A stretch of DNA of 64,000 nt from Volvox africanus (taxonomy: Eukaryota; Chlorophyta; Chlorophyceae; Chlamydomonadales; Volvocaceae). Below the pieces are notes generated by a model. That model did no database searches, had not been told where the DNA came from, and was given only the letters and a program-made list of their open reading frames with translations. The DNA is taken from contig BSDZ01000009.1 in assembly GCA_030268105.1 (NCBI GenBank), forward strand, positions 496,001-560,000, read 5' to 3'. The translations under genes and the position numbers were made by a program. This document shows, piece after piece, positions 1 through 12,568 of the stretch; position 1 is the stretch's first letter; each line of letters opens with the position of its first letter.

Positions 1-91
1 TAACATATAAATTTATTTTATTTTTAGATAAATTATAGTATTGCTACTTATTTCGAGTAGTCGTTTATTTCTTCCGGGCCGTTTGACCCAC

Positions 92-2990
92 CTCCGCATG
101 TCGCGCTGCACCAGCCAGCGTAGAAGGGGAATGCCCGGCACGCAAGCCAGCAGGAAGCAGCCACCAGCCACCGCACCCGACACCCAGGCTGCCTTGTTGG
201 AGTTCCACTTCACCACCGCCTTAGCGCCCTTGTAGATCACGAAGAAAAGGCTGCGGTCGGGCGGTACCGGTAAAGAGATTCGTTTTGTGGTCAACGGACT
301 GGGTTGGAGTGGGTGTGGCACGTGCATGCGTGACGGGTAAAGGGATGACTGGGAGGAAGCAATGGACCGAGCTTTCGTTTGCGGCAAGCGAAGGGGAGCT
401 TAACGAAGTGGAACACGAGTCAGTGGATGGTGTGTATTTACTCCGGAACTGGTAGCTACCTGTTGTAGTGGGATCCAACCGAAAACTACATTCGCAGTTT
501 CTGTGCCGGGACATGTGTTCAAATGCTGTGCGGAAGTTTCAACCAGCAAAGAAACGAAACAAAAGGCAAGAGATAAAAGGTGCCGTACAATGGACGATTA
601 ACTTACTTAATGAAAACCGTGACTGCCACCAGGAGGGGGTACATGTAGATGGCTGCGAGGTCGTACAGTTTAAGTACAGTCAGATACGGCAGTCGTACAT
701 ACACACGGGAGGCGCTATAAGTCGGCCGCCGAGGCCAGTGACACTTTCCTTACATCAACCTTAATCGTAATGATAATTGGTGCAGAGGGGCTAAGTTTGT
801 CAGGAGTCATTTTGAGGTTTCCAGCGCGCAAGGACGTACGGAACGTGTGCTAATCAGGATTGCTTATCTGACAACCTGAAAGATAGGTTTATGCTTATCA
901 GTCTGATGATACAACTTACCTAGTTTGGTACTGTTTTGGCGTCGAAGGATGATCATTCGGTTAATGAAAAAGAGATGGCCCGCCACGATGGCGGCACTGA
1001 CGGGCGAGACAAACCACGAACACACGACTGGCACGAGACCCTTCGAGTACGGAAAGTTGTCCATCTGCAAGCGGTAGCATTAACAGCAACATTTGGGACA
1101 GTTGCAGTGGATGAAGGAGGCGACAGCAAGAGGGGTACGTCCTTGTGCCGTACAGTGCCACACGGAGACGCGTATCTACATTCTCGTACGTCATATGCTG
1201 AATCTTAAAGCGGCAAAGAAGCAACATCGCCGCGTACCTTGTCATTCCAAACGACCGCGTTTTTACCCTTCCAAACCAGTGCAAAGCCAAGCACGGCGCC
1301 GACTGCAACATGGTAAATGGGCACACGGGGATACATTAAGAACAGGAAGGATAATTGTTTCCAACATGCACAGCTACCATAACTAGGACTTGTGAAATGC
1401 AAGGTATTGTTAGATGCACATGCCGTACATTCATGTGTGATCTGGGATGGATGAGGCCGTACAAATCCGTAGATCCCTAGCGCCATGAGCGGGTCCTGGC
1501 CCTCTACTCGTGGTCAAGATTTTGAAAGCAGTGTGTGCTACCTAACTCTCCTAGGTACCACTTCAAGGGCATGTACGGCCTTTGTCCATATGGGCCTTTG
1601 GACGAGTTTACCTTTACGCGGCACATATGATATATCAATGCCGTATCGTACTTACTAACACTATGGGTCGTACTGACTGCGAGGCAATAGTACGTGGCGA
1701 TGAAGACCCAGGAGGACGCAGCTACCAGGGCACACAGCATTCCGAAAGCGAACAGCTCTGCGGGTGAGGAGGAGCGAGGTGGGCAGAGGGAAGAACCGGT
1801 AAGAAGCCACAGTTTCAGGTGATTGTTTCGTGCTCACTCTTTCGCATCCTGCAAAATATCAGGAACCCATTGATGATTAGGTTAACATTCAAATACGATG
1901 ATTTCCCAATCGTTTTGAAGCTGGCAGATAAGAGTAAAATGAAGACACAATTACCGAGTAAACGTTACGTGCTCTCACAAGACGTATAATCCACTATAAC
2001 CCTAACTATCCAGAGAGAAAGATTTGGATTGGATGTCACCTGGCTCATCGCGAAAGGCCTCCGGTCGCGCAATACTGCCGGCGATGGTTTTCGTCACTTC
2101 ACCGCCAAGTCCCACAGCGCCCGCAAATTCAAACACGGCGGCGATCTGCGAGCAGAAATGAAGCAGGAATGAGTTAATGCATTTCCATTCGACGAAATTA
2201 AATTACATATATCTGTACCTGGAATATTTACATTACGAGCTAGAAAGGGTTAAATGATTGGTGTACGGATGTGTGTATGCAGCGGGGTGATGCAAGCAAG
2301 CGATATCATGAATGGTACGTCATGGATGTTTGTAATTATCTACTTTCAATAATTTTGGAATTAAGAAATAAGGAATCGTATAGACGGAGAACAGATTCGC
2401 GCAGGTGAGGTTAAGCGTGCGCGGCTAATAGTTGCTGATACAACCCTAAGCCAGGCGTATGTAGCCCATAACTCACCAAGCATGCCTGCTTCAACGTGAT
2501 GGTCTTCGCACCGACGGACGTGCCAAAACTGTTTGCAACTGCGATTCACATTTCGCACAGAGCGCAATAAAAAAAGGCAATCATTTCATGATTGAGGCAC
2601 AACTCATGACAAATATCGATGGCCGATGCAGCTATGCCTTGTTTTATCGCTGTTTAAATCGAATGTTTGTCTATCTTGGGGACGGGAAGCAAGCAGCGAG
2701 CTCGTAAGCACGGTGGATATTGCCTTGCTCCAGTAACCAGCCGCCACATACTCATCAAAGAGCTAGTTCAACACTTACCATCGTTGGCGCCTATACCGCA
2801 CGCCATGATGAACTGCGCACAGATTGGGCTCCGTTATTTCGCAGGAACGGTTTCGCGAACAGGTTGGTGTCTTTCCTTGGATTGCCGGCGGACAATATCT
2901 TAATCTCCGGTATAATTTAAAACCGAACTTACAGACATGATGGCGCCGCAGATCACCAGCCACATGTAATCTGTCCAATAGTCGGGATAC
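92..2990 (-). CDS. PTB: PiT-family phosphate transporter, left tandem copy (3' part outside window)
   Basis: Membrane symporter for inorganic phosphate of the PiT/Pho89 family (PTB type in green algae), probably cation-coupled by family knowledge. Exons read on the minus strand: 2990-2933, 2812-2779, 2538-2477, 2145-2040, 1757-1656, 1302-1238, 1064-920, 652-607 and 250-92. Every junction is GT-AG and the phases close, giving an open frame throughout. The first PiT signature is split over two exons as GIGAND + [13 protein letters not shown]. It is followed by the helix segments [26 protein letters not shown] and [14 protein letters not shown]. The second signature lies beyond position 1. An upstream exon with the start codon must exist, because the first exon seen starts in phase 2; I could not locate it. 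A close homologue follows in the same orientation at 4929-9590. This copy has two introns that the other lacks. Confidence 0.9.
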
Positions 2991-4928
2991 CTGCAGCCGA
3001 AGGACGGCGAGGCGTCATTCGTAATCAGCACACAGCGATAAGATGTGGCAATCAATGTAGCAAGCGCAGACTTACATTTTCGTCCTTTTGATTTAGATGA
3101 ATTTCGACGGAGTAATTTTCTTAGCTGAGGACGCGTCGCTCGCAACCAACGAAAGACCTCAAAACCTGTTCTAACGACAATAACACTAACCGTTGCAACT
3201 GCGATCACCCCTAAAATAACGAATAGAACTGGCTAAAGTAGTAGGGTTAACCCTCATATATCCATAGGCTCGTTGCCTTACCATGTCGTGATTGGTATCC
3301 AGGGAATATGCGCATCGGAAAACGCGCATTCGCGGAGCGGCCCGTCGGTCCTTGAGTGAAAAACGCACCCGTGATACAGAACCGGCCGGCTGCCGGTGTT
3401 ACAAGACATAATACTTATTTTGGGCGACGATTGGAAAATAGGTGCGGGGTTGCGCGGTAAGACTTCGGATCTGTCTGACAGAGTTAAACTACAACCACCC
3501 ACATGACACCTAAAACTCCAACACGATCGGATCCAGGCAGGGTCACGCACCTGCAAAATGATAATCATTTCAATTGTTTATTAATCGCTAATATGTTAGT
3601 GTGCAATTTAGGAACGTTATTTGAAGTGCGGGCCTCATAACTTAAACGTACGTAGGTAGATCATTTCCTGCTGTTGTGGAACTTGATGAGGGCTTTCCAC
3701 AAACGTCTGCGCACCATCAATCAATAGAGGTAAATTCTCATTACCTATTAGCGTCCATTAGCGCAGCGCCAACTTTTATAGCCACGAACCTGGGTTCAAC
3801 CTTATGCGGCGGTACATCCACAGGGTCACCATTTGAGATATGTCGTCCGTCAGCGGCGCACTCCCATCGAACCATGTCCCCAAGACTACTTAGGGTTTTA
3901 AGGCGTGATCCGCTGTCCTCGCCAGATGATCAGGTAGGTTATGCGTGTGTGTGTTAGGTGTTAGTTAGATGTATCTACCCAACACGCCTGCCATCACGCA
4001 TAGGATACCAGGATAGACATGCATACGTAGCCGGGCAACTTTTCACACGGCAAAGCACCATGATGTAATGCTGCTTTGGGGGCGGGTGGGACCTAATGGG
4101 AAGGTTCGCTGTAAAGCTGATGGGCTGCTGGTTAAACGGACCTGTAGGCCGCGGACTAACTTAACTCAGCTGAAAAGCCAGGTGACCTAAACGAAATGTT
4201 GAGAGGTTTGCTATCCATATGACCGAATCCGCAGGTCACCAAAATAGCCAACAGTAGGGGGTATGTAGCAGAGCTGACAACTGTTGGCTGCGGATTGCAG
4301 CATGCTACGGGGCTTACGACCCGGTTCGATGCAAGTTAAGTCTAGGTAATCATGTACGGCCTAATTCTTAAATCAGTGACTTAGAAACGGTTGATTTTAG
4401 TTGTGCTTCACCGCGAGAATAACGGTCGAGCTATTATCTTTGTAGGAAACACCAATGAGTCGGCACATGATATATTTGGCAAACGAGAAGGCGTTGGAAA
4501 CCCAGAATTGAAGCTTACAAATATATTTAACAGTTTATTAGACATTCGTCTAAGATATCATCGCTCTTCGATCTATTTTTCCCTTCACCTTAAAATCTAA
4601 ACCCTGAACACTACATGAGTAATATAGTACGATACATACCGAATGTGAAAATTACGTCCCCATCACGAACAAAATCACCTAAACTATAAGAAACTTGTTC
4701 GTATACTTGTTCCAAAACTCGGCATACCCACATACCAATATTCAAACGCCCGATTCTCATTCTGTGTAATTAAGTATACTACCTTCACCTGTTGTGATAT
4801 GTGAGAACCCCATCTACGTAGGTAAATGTCATTTCTAGTTTTCATAGTCGACTGATTGTACGGCAATATCTGAATCATCCTGCTCTCGAAAAACGCATTC
4901 GAAGGCTGAAATGTTATCGTGTTTAGAA
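2991..4928. other. Spacer between the two PiT genes
   Basis: This holds the 5' side of the left transporter (a small leader exon is expected here but not identified) and the 3' untranslated side of the right one. A TTACA (TGTAA on the minus strand) at about 4515-4519 could be the right gene's polyadenylation signal, about 410 bases after its stop. Short open frames in the region have no recognisable features. The DNA is AT-richer than the exons. Confidence 0.4.
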
Positions 4929-7900
4929 TCAGCCAACCACAGGAACAGAATAATTTTTGTACGTATAGAAGGTGTTGTTTAGCATACCGAGCAGCGTGTC
5001 AGGATCTATGTATCCAATGATCGACAGATTGTACATTTTCTTGTAAGTAGAAAGGGCGTTGTAGATAGTGGTATTCAACTTCACGTCAAATACCGCGTTG
5101 GGCTGCCGATTTGACCTGCAAAACAGACACATGCCCGAGTTTATGTTTCTAATTTACTAAATACGTCCACTAAATACTAAAACCCGAATTCAAATGTCAA
5201 CTTACGCATTAAGAAATTTGTAGTATGTTTCAGAGATGTTGCGAATTTTATTCTCATATTTCGCAATATCCTGCAATGAACGAGGCACATGGATGGACTT
5301 AGTTAGCACTGAAAGCACGAGAATCAGGATATGATAAGTTGGCAGATCTGATCCATGTACCAGCAAGCTTAGTACCTTAGCCATTGTGAGGGAAGGCGCG
5401 AAGACGCCGAAAGAGAAAATTGCGGCAGAGAAGAAACCTGCCACAATGAGGGTAAATATCCAAGCAAGAATCTGCTTGCCGAACAGCTTCACGTTGATGC
5501 CACTCCTTATGTTATCTGTTAGGCCCACTCCGATTTCCGCGCCCGTGATGCATTGGGTCGTGGAGATTGGCAAGCCGAACACTGACGCTAGCGCAACTGT
5601 AAACGAGGTCGACAGCTCAGCAGAGAACCCGCGAGATGGCGTCATCTGCGTATGGAACATGCCATAAAGACAATCCAGCTTGACCGAAGATCTGAGAAAC
5701 CAACGATGGGCAAAATTCGATACATATCGGATCAATTAAACATTGGCAAACATATTTTCAATGCCGAGGTTTCAGGTCTTTGGGTTTTGGGAAAGAGTCA
5801 TTCCTTTCTGTCACTGTTCTGCAAGAATGCTGCTCGGTTCGTATACTGAATTTCTGTTTCGGAAACTTCGGTACAGCCCCCACAATCAGAAGCCTTTGCC
5901 GATGCCTGCTCGCAATCCGTTTACATGATATGTAAAATATGGCTGTCTGATGTAAATTGTCAATTCATTCTGCTGGCATGCAAAATTTACCTTAGCAAGG
6001 CCAACACCCAGAGTTGCCATGATGTTGTAGCCGTACGTCGCAAGGCCCACAACTATACCAGCGCCGCCCATAGCAAGGACCCAGACGGGGCACTGGGCTT
6101 CGCTTGAAATTGCCCACTTGCGGTACACGTACCAGATACCGGTAAACGGTCCAACGGCATTTGCGACATCGTTGGCGCCATGTGCAAAGGACACCGCACA
6201 CGCCGAAAATACCTGGAGGTATTTGTAGACCTGCTCGGTCTCAGGGTTGAAGATCTCCGCCGCGGCGTGCATGTCGTGCACAGCCTGGTCCGTCTCAACG
6301 TGCTGTAATTGGGAAGATAACGGATAGCGGACAATCAAAGAGCGGTGGTCTCGTCGAAATTCCAATTTCAGTGAAGTCAGTGCGGCATATACATTTCACA
6401 TTACCTTCAGATGGACACACAGAGCAGATTCCTCGATATGGGAACGATGACTCTGAACTCATCAAAGTAATCTCAAATGTCACTAAAGTATTTCGGTATA
6501 AGGCAGCTGATGCGTGTAACGCCTAATGATAATGCAACCAACTAACCGCATGAATGTCCTTCTCAAGACCCCGAGTGGCCATCTTCTTGAGCGAGTTGAA
6601 CATCTTCAGGGCTTTGGAGGTCGGCTCCGGCTCCTCAATTTCTTGTTTCAATTTGTCAGCATTTGCCTCTGCATCAGCTGCCTTTTGTGCAGCCCTGTTG
6701 TACATGCGGATACGAACGGTTAAGTAAAGAAAATTGTTATTCAATCTGGAATTTGTGACAAACGTGTACATGACGCATGGGCATGAAAATCTGCTGTCAT
6801 TACAACTGATGCTATAAAATGCCCTTTGAATTCAGAGTGTACTGCAAATTTAATGGCTGGGTCTATGGCTGGGCATAGACCCATCCATTTAGGGCTGGCA
6901 TAGACCCATCCATTTATACCAAATCACTTTACCTGGCCATGTCGCGCTGCACAGCCCTGCTGAGTGCCCACATGCCTGGAAATGCTGCGAGAGCTATGCA
7001 GCCGCCGGCGATACAGGCAGAAACCCATGCAGCCTTGCCACTGGGCCAGTGCGCGACGTTCTTAGCGCCCTTGTAGATGACGAAGAATACGCTGCATGTT
7101 CAACGGACACCACCAACATTCATTACCAACAGTACAATTAATTCATAACTAATTTAGAGCCTGCCAACCCGCTCTTGGCTGGTCGGAAATATGTTCAACC
7201 TTGTAACAAGTATGTTAGGGTTATGGCAGATACATGTACAACATAAATAAAAGAAAAAACAGGTGATATTCGAATATTGAAGTTAAGTACACACACATAT
7301 ATATACATATATCTTTCCCCATGCATACTTACTTGATGTAAACCGTCACGCCCACCAGGAGGGGGTACAAGCGGATGGCTGCATACAGTGTACGCAAAGA
7401 GGAATTCGACAAGATGTTGGCAACGTGGGAACCTATGAACGATGTCTATTGGAGCGCCATCCCGCCCATTACGGGTCATGCATTAGTACAAATCCCGTAT
7501 TGACTCACCCCAAATTGTGCTATTCTCGCGGCGAAGGATCACGATCCGGTTAAGAGCAAAGAGGAAAGATGACACAATGCCCGACATGATGGGCGAGACG
7601 AACCAGGAGCAGACGACTGGCACCAGCCCCTGCACGCAGTATAATAAAAATATTTTCAGTACACATACGGCCTCATGAAGGAGTACGTACGGTGTAGGGG
7701 ATTATTCCCGCCCAAAGCAAAGAGAAGTGAAAATGAAAACACTTCAGATAGCGGACCAACGCACTTAAGTGACGTGACTAGTACTGTTCACATGCATAAT
7801 ACGCTCAGTGCAAATCCCCGGAAGCGGGTAACCCCCACTAATAGGTTGGGACTCTCGGCAACCCCGCCAGGGCAGGTTCATATGCTAGGCCCATTACGCA

Positions 7901-9590
7901 TCGCACCTTTGAGTATGGGAAGGTCTACAATCGCGCGTCGTCCAGATGAGTGAAGGTGAAGGCATCGCAGCGGAGACACAGGAGGGACTCAATCAATCAG
8001 GGCTCTTTGTGCAAGGAAGCTAGGACATGATTGTTAAGGTTGGACTGTCATAATCCCAAATAAAGAGGCAGAAGACCCTCCAGAAGGAGACATCGTACTG
8101 CTTTGGACTTCCAACTCAACCTGGTGGGAATCCCGCCCAGTGTTCAAGCCTTGACAAAGATCCTTGCAAATTTCGGGAACGTTCCATGGATGGCTTAGTA
8201 GCACACCCTCCTCGATCATCATGAGGGTTGGGGTGTAGTGTGAAGGTTTCGGTTAACCTTGTTGAGACTGTAGAATCTGGATGTACTGCATGAGATCAAA
8301 GAATAGGTCTGGCAGCCGTTCCAAAGCTTCCTGGTAAGACTAAGCTTAGGAGCCCCGTGGATACGGACCTAAACACCGGCTGCTTAAGGCAGGCAATCGG
8401 TAGCACTACCTGGAATGAGAAGTGCAAGTTCATGCAAGTTCAGAAATGCCGGAAAGCGTTTAGGCACATGCTAAGGCATGCGTGCTACAATTTCAGCAAT
8501 CTGTTTGCGACCGCCGTGTTTTCCAAATACTGGAAAATAGCTATACCAAGCGCTGCCAACGGCAGCGTCGGTGCGCCAGCAGTAGGGCGGCTCGCTCAGG
8601 GCGGCGGTCCTTTCTGAGGTGAGGGCCACGTCGGTATCCTAGCCAACAAAGTGCGGCATAACCAACCAACTTACCTTCACGTGATCATTCCACACGATGG
8701 CATTTCTTCCGCCCCAAACCAGACCAAAGCCCATAACGGCGCCAACTGCGTAGCGAAACCGATGATAAGTATGGAAGTGATGGGTCTTACGCGATGCAAT
8801 GGATCTGCTGCGGATCTTATCTTAAGACGACTTACTAACAGCATGGGTGGTACTGACAGCCAAGCTCCAATAAGTGGCTAGGAACACCCATGAAGCAGCT
8901 GCTATCAACGCAACCATCATTCCGAACCTGCACACAGATTAGGGCATTGGAATTCAGTCACGCGGAGCTCCGCCGGCGGAATCGTTATGACAACAGGCCA
9001 ACAGACCGTTACGATAACAAGTTTACGTTCAAGTAAAATACCAAATGTTACTTACGCGAATATTTCTGGCTCAGCTTTAAACGCGGCTGGCCGGGCTATG
9101 GAGCCCGCGATGGTTTTCGTCACCTCGCCTCCAAGACCAATGGCACCAGCAAATTCGAACACAGCAGCAATCAAGCATGCCTGCTTGAGCGTAATTGTCT
9201 TAGCGCCAACAGACGTCCCGAACGCGTTTGCGACTGCGGCAGCAGCCATACAACAAAGGAAGGTTGCAACCCCAGCCTCCCAAAAAATAATGAGCATGAA
9301 AGCAGAAAATATTTAAGCTCATGATAATGGGGAAAAGGAAAACCTGCAAGCATCTTTCCTCCTGCAAAACGTGTATTCCGCCGAACGTTTCCTTGCGGCT
9401 GACCAAACCCGTTAAACTCACCATCATTTGCGCCAATGCCAGCTGCCATAATAAATGAAACAATAAATCCAACGATAACCAGCCACTGCGCATACGGAAC
9501 GGAAGTGTAATAACATTCGGTTGATAGATATCGGTCCCTGCTGTTTCGAACCCCTGAGACAACTTCCATGAACGTGTATCGTAGCCGCAA
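4929..9590 (-). CDS. PTB: PiT-family phosphate transporter, right tandem copy (complete)
   Basis: Phosphate symporter of the PiT/Pho89 family, expected in the plasma membrane. Exons: 9590-9422, 9233-9056, 8927-8836, 8745-8675, 7629-7509, 7378-7333, 7091-6933, 6694-6547, 6302-5991, 5645-5206 and 5115-4929 (stop TGA 4929-4931). Phases close to 640 residues. Both family signatures are present: [17 protein letters not shown] in the N half and [15 protein letters not shown] in the C half. [19 protein letters not shown] is the conserved second STTH-like segment. The central hydrophilic loop is short and charged (KQEIEEPEP). The C-terminal 60 residues have an unusual Asn/Tyr-rich tail ending YSVPVVG. 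The N-terminus is uncertain: a splice acceptor at 9486-9488 just before Trp (9485) could mean a separate leader exon instead of the ATG at 9590. Exon structure matches the left copy except for two missing introns. Confidence 0.92.
6872..6916. repeat. Short direct duplication in an intron
   Basis: A 20-base word, ggcatagacccatccattta, occurs at 6872-6891 and again at 6897-6916. A partial third copy of its start (ggctgggtctatggctggg) lies just upstream. It lies in the intron between the exons ending at 6933 and starting at 6694 of the right PiT gene. No function is implied. Confidence 0.8.
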
Positions 9591-11300
9591 CTCTGTATAT
9601 TATATAACGTAGGACAGAAGCATGGCTAATTATTGATGGTAACTACTTCATTTATACCACAACGCCCCCTACCCTTCCTTATACTACCGCTCACCATATA
9701 ATCATCCCAGTGGTTCGGATACATCTGAGAAAAGGGAGACGCAGGAAAGGATCAAAGATGTCCGCGCGCCACGAAATACAAACGAAAACAACATAATTAA
9801 ATAACAGAAATGTCTTACGGGTTCTCCGCTCCTTAAGCTCATCCTTACCTTCGGCAATTTTTGTGTAACACCAAATGCTACAGACGGCGTGGAAAATCCC
9901 TTAAGGTTGTTTGTTCTCCGTGCGACGGAGAGGATTAGATTGAGCCTCGCGATCAGATAAGCCACTAACTAATTATAAAAGAGATATGACATTTTAAGTA
10001 AATGATTCTATATTTATTAGGTTACGACAAACATAAAGCGTAATCAAAATTCCCTTGGAATATTCTTGACTGTTGGCGCTGGCAATACGAATATGCTGTC
10101 AAATGTAATGTCGGGCAATGGCCGTGAAGCCTTGGAATTACATTACGTTCTTCATAGATATTATAATTCTCTTTTCAGAGTATAGAGTTTTAATATTACA
10201 ATGCGTTAGTCATGGGGATGTTACGGGATGTCATGCATGTTGTGAAAACTGTCGTCGCAACAGCTGAGAAAAGTCCAGTTCAGCACAAGCTGGACAAGCG
10301 AGCTGCCACTATGCCTCCAGCCACAAGGACACTCCAAAGTCCGGGCAAGCAATAGATCGTTACAAACAGCTAAAGAAGCAAGTCAGCTTCGGGGAATAAA
10401 TAGCGACTTGGTGAAGGATCATACATAAGACCCTTCACATTTGAAATTCAGCCGCAGTACGTTCCTGACAATACGTTCAACCAATGAACACATGAAGAAG
10501 TCTGACCGAATATCACAACAATGCATGTCACGACATTGCAAGGTTCCTGACATACTTTGTGCACAAGACACTGGATAAGGAATATAAACGATAAATAATG
10601 ATGACTTGACTATTACCTAGCGCTTTTCTAGGCGCATGCTTTCAGGTGTTGCGATGTTGGAGTAACCAGAAGCGGTTGAATCTCGGACGCTAAACTGATG
10701 TGACAAACACTCGCACCGCCAATGTTTGGTTAGGAGGATAAATTTTAGCAGTTTGGATTGGCGGGACGAGCACTGCATGGGTTCCGAGACCAGATCCAGG
10801 ATAGGGCCCAGTTGGATCCTTGGGCACCATTTAGGCGCGAGAGCAACTGCTATGCTTCGTCAGTTGACTCTCAAAGGCATTCTCCGTGAGCATAAAAGAC
10901 CATTCCCTTATTGAAGATATATGTTATGCTTGTAACCCTATTTCCTGATCACTCTCTTCGCCATGCCAAGGCCCCCGGAAGACATCGTGCCAATTCAACC
11001 TCTGGAACTTCGCAGCACGTGTGGTAGGCATCCGGACAACAGCATCGGATATTCTACACTCAAGTTCCTCAACTTGAGAGATGCAGTGCTTATGAACATC
11101 CGTGGTAGAGAGCACTCGACACCTTCACGAGGAGTCGGGCGTGCGGCGGAGCGACCCCTCTTAGGGTTTTGACATGCATGCACTTGAGGGCCCTTATTTC
11201 AAAATACATAATTTGCAGCGCGTAGTCATGCTACATCTTTTCCTGATAGGTCCGGTTTAACGCAAAAACTGAAGGTTGAACGTCCTGACAGGTCTCTCTA
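9591..11300. other. Gene-poor spacer upstream of the right PiT gene
   Basis: No convincing exon was found on either strand. The segment must contain the right PiT promoter and possibly its leader exon. It is AT-rich around 10,000-10,200. Frames of about 60-90 codons here show no family motif or splice-phase continuity. Confidence 0.4.
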
Positions 11301-11302
11301 TG

Positions 11303-11356
11303 TATATATACACACACACATATATATATACACACACACATATATATATACACACA
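11303..11356. repeat. Compound TA/CA microsatellite with 20-base higher-order unit
   Basis: Alternating blocks of (TA)5 and (CA)5 form a regular 20-base unit repeated about two and a half times. It lies in a spacer with no gene. Confidence 0.9.
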
Positions 11357-11689
11357 TGAATATACCGAAGTTTTCTGCAAAGGCTACGTTACATGCTAGA
11401 GTCCAACCAGGGTGAGAATATAATAATTATGGGATGGAGAGGTCAAGGACGTGTTTAACTTTCAACAAATCGTGTGCTGGGAGGACCAGTACTTGAGGGC
11501 CCCTGTAACTCACCCACACCTGAGAGGGTTGTCCCTCCCTTTCATTACCCTCCTCCTCCTACGCTTCCTCTGTGGGTAGAACAAAGGGGCTTTCGGCCCA
11601 TTACAGTCCAGGACGTTCCTTGTCCAAGAGGGGGATCTGTCATCCGCGATCCATAACTATTTCTCCTTAAGGAGAGTCATTTCTCCACA

Positions 11690-12420
11690 AATTTGTTCAA
11701 GTGCGATTGGTCTTGCCGACGGTAGACCTAACCAGTCATTGGTCGGCCAGCAAGATACGTTGATGGAGCTCTGGAATAACATGCAAGATGTTAAAGACGC
11801 CATGGGGCACATGAAGGAGGCGCTGGAAGGGGAGCACACCAACCAATCTGAAGAGGGTGGAGGTGGCAATGGTGAAGGGGGAGAAGGCCTTTGCAGTGGA
11901 GGCTAAGAACCTGGTGGTTGCCCATAACCACGGCTAGGAGGTGGTCTGGAGGCTGCAAGGGCCTGCTTATGTTCAATCAGAGGAGGACCAGAAGAAGTTG
12001 AAAACGGCCATTATGGCAGCAAGACTGGCGGTGAAGGCTGCAAAAGGAGGCGAATGTAAGCTCGACGGAAAGGGGGGGGCCGGGCGGGGCTGTCAAGGAG
12101 CCTCAGCATGCTTGTGCAACACAGGGACAGGACACAGGACTGCCTTTCCGGCGGGGGCTGAATGCGCCAGCCGCACCAGCTCTACATTCGAGCGGCAGCA
12201 CTGGCCACTTTGTTTAGAAAGGCCCCCTCAAGAAGTTACGGGTGCACGGGGGGTTGGCCCCATAGCGTGCTTGGTGAGAGCTGACTGTAGCCGGGGGAAC
12301 GGCCGGAAGTCCAGAGCCAGGCTCGAGGAACAGCAGCAGGCAGCAGCCTATGAATGGTCCGCCGGGCATGATATTGCCGGCATTGGCTAGCAAGAGTTGG
12401 TGTCGGCTTCCTTGATGCTG
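11690..12420 (+). pseudogene. Decayed coding remnant, possibly a retroelement ORF
   Basis: The plus strand reads as protein-like but in broken frames. One frame gives an alpha-helical, acidic stretch (ELWNNMQDVKDAMGHMKEAL) near 11,768-11,830, followed by EEGGGG. A second frame gives KGEKAFAVEAKNLVVAHNHG up to a stop at about 11,936. A third continues WRLQGPAYVQSEEDQKKLKT and KTAIMAARLAVKAAKGGE to about 12,050. The order, helix content and Pro/Ala-rich continuation resemble the gag-like first ORF of plant and algal retroelements. However, no reverse transcriptase, LTR or target-site duplication was found. A purine/pyrimidine microsatellite follows. I infer an old, interrupted copy of a mobile-element ORF; a dead host gene is the alternative. 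Confidence 0.35.
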
Positions 12421-12490
12421 GAAAATAGGTGGGCTCCCCAATCTCTGTAACTGTGTTAGCTAGATACAGCTTAGATATTAGGTGGCTAAC

Positions 12491-12568
12491 AGACACACGC
12501 ACGCGTGCACACATCCACACACAGGCGCGTGCGCACACAAACGCACGCACGCACGCGAACATACACAT
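12491..12568. repeat. CA/CG-rich microsatellite
   Basis: Irregular alternation of CACA, CGCA and GCAC dinucleotide runs. It gives spurious Ala/Arg/His-rich open frames on both strands. It directly follows the decayed element at 11,690-12,420. Confidence 0.85.

Noticed and set aside
4300..4345. tRNA-like ggttcgatgc word
   Set aside because: It resembles a T-arm, but no matching acceptor, D or anticodon arms can be formed around it.
12236..12568. Cys/Val/Ala-rich frames around 12.5 kb
   Set aside because: Produced by the CA/CG microsatellite, which is open in several frames on both strands.
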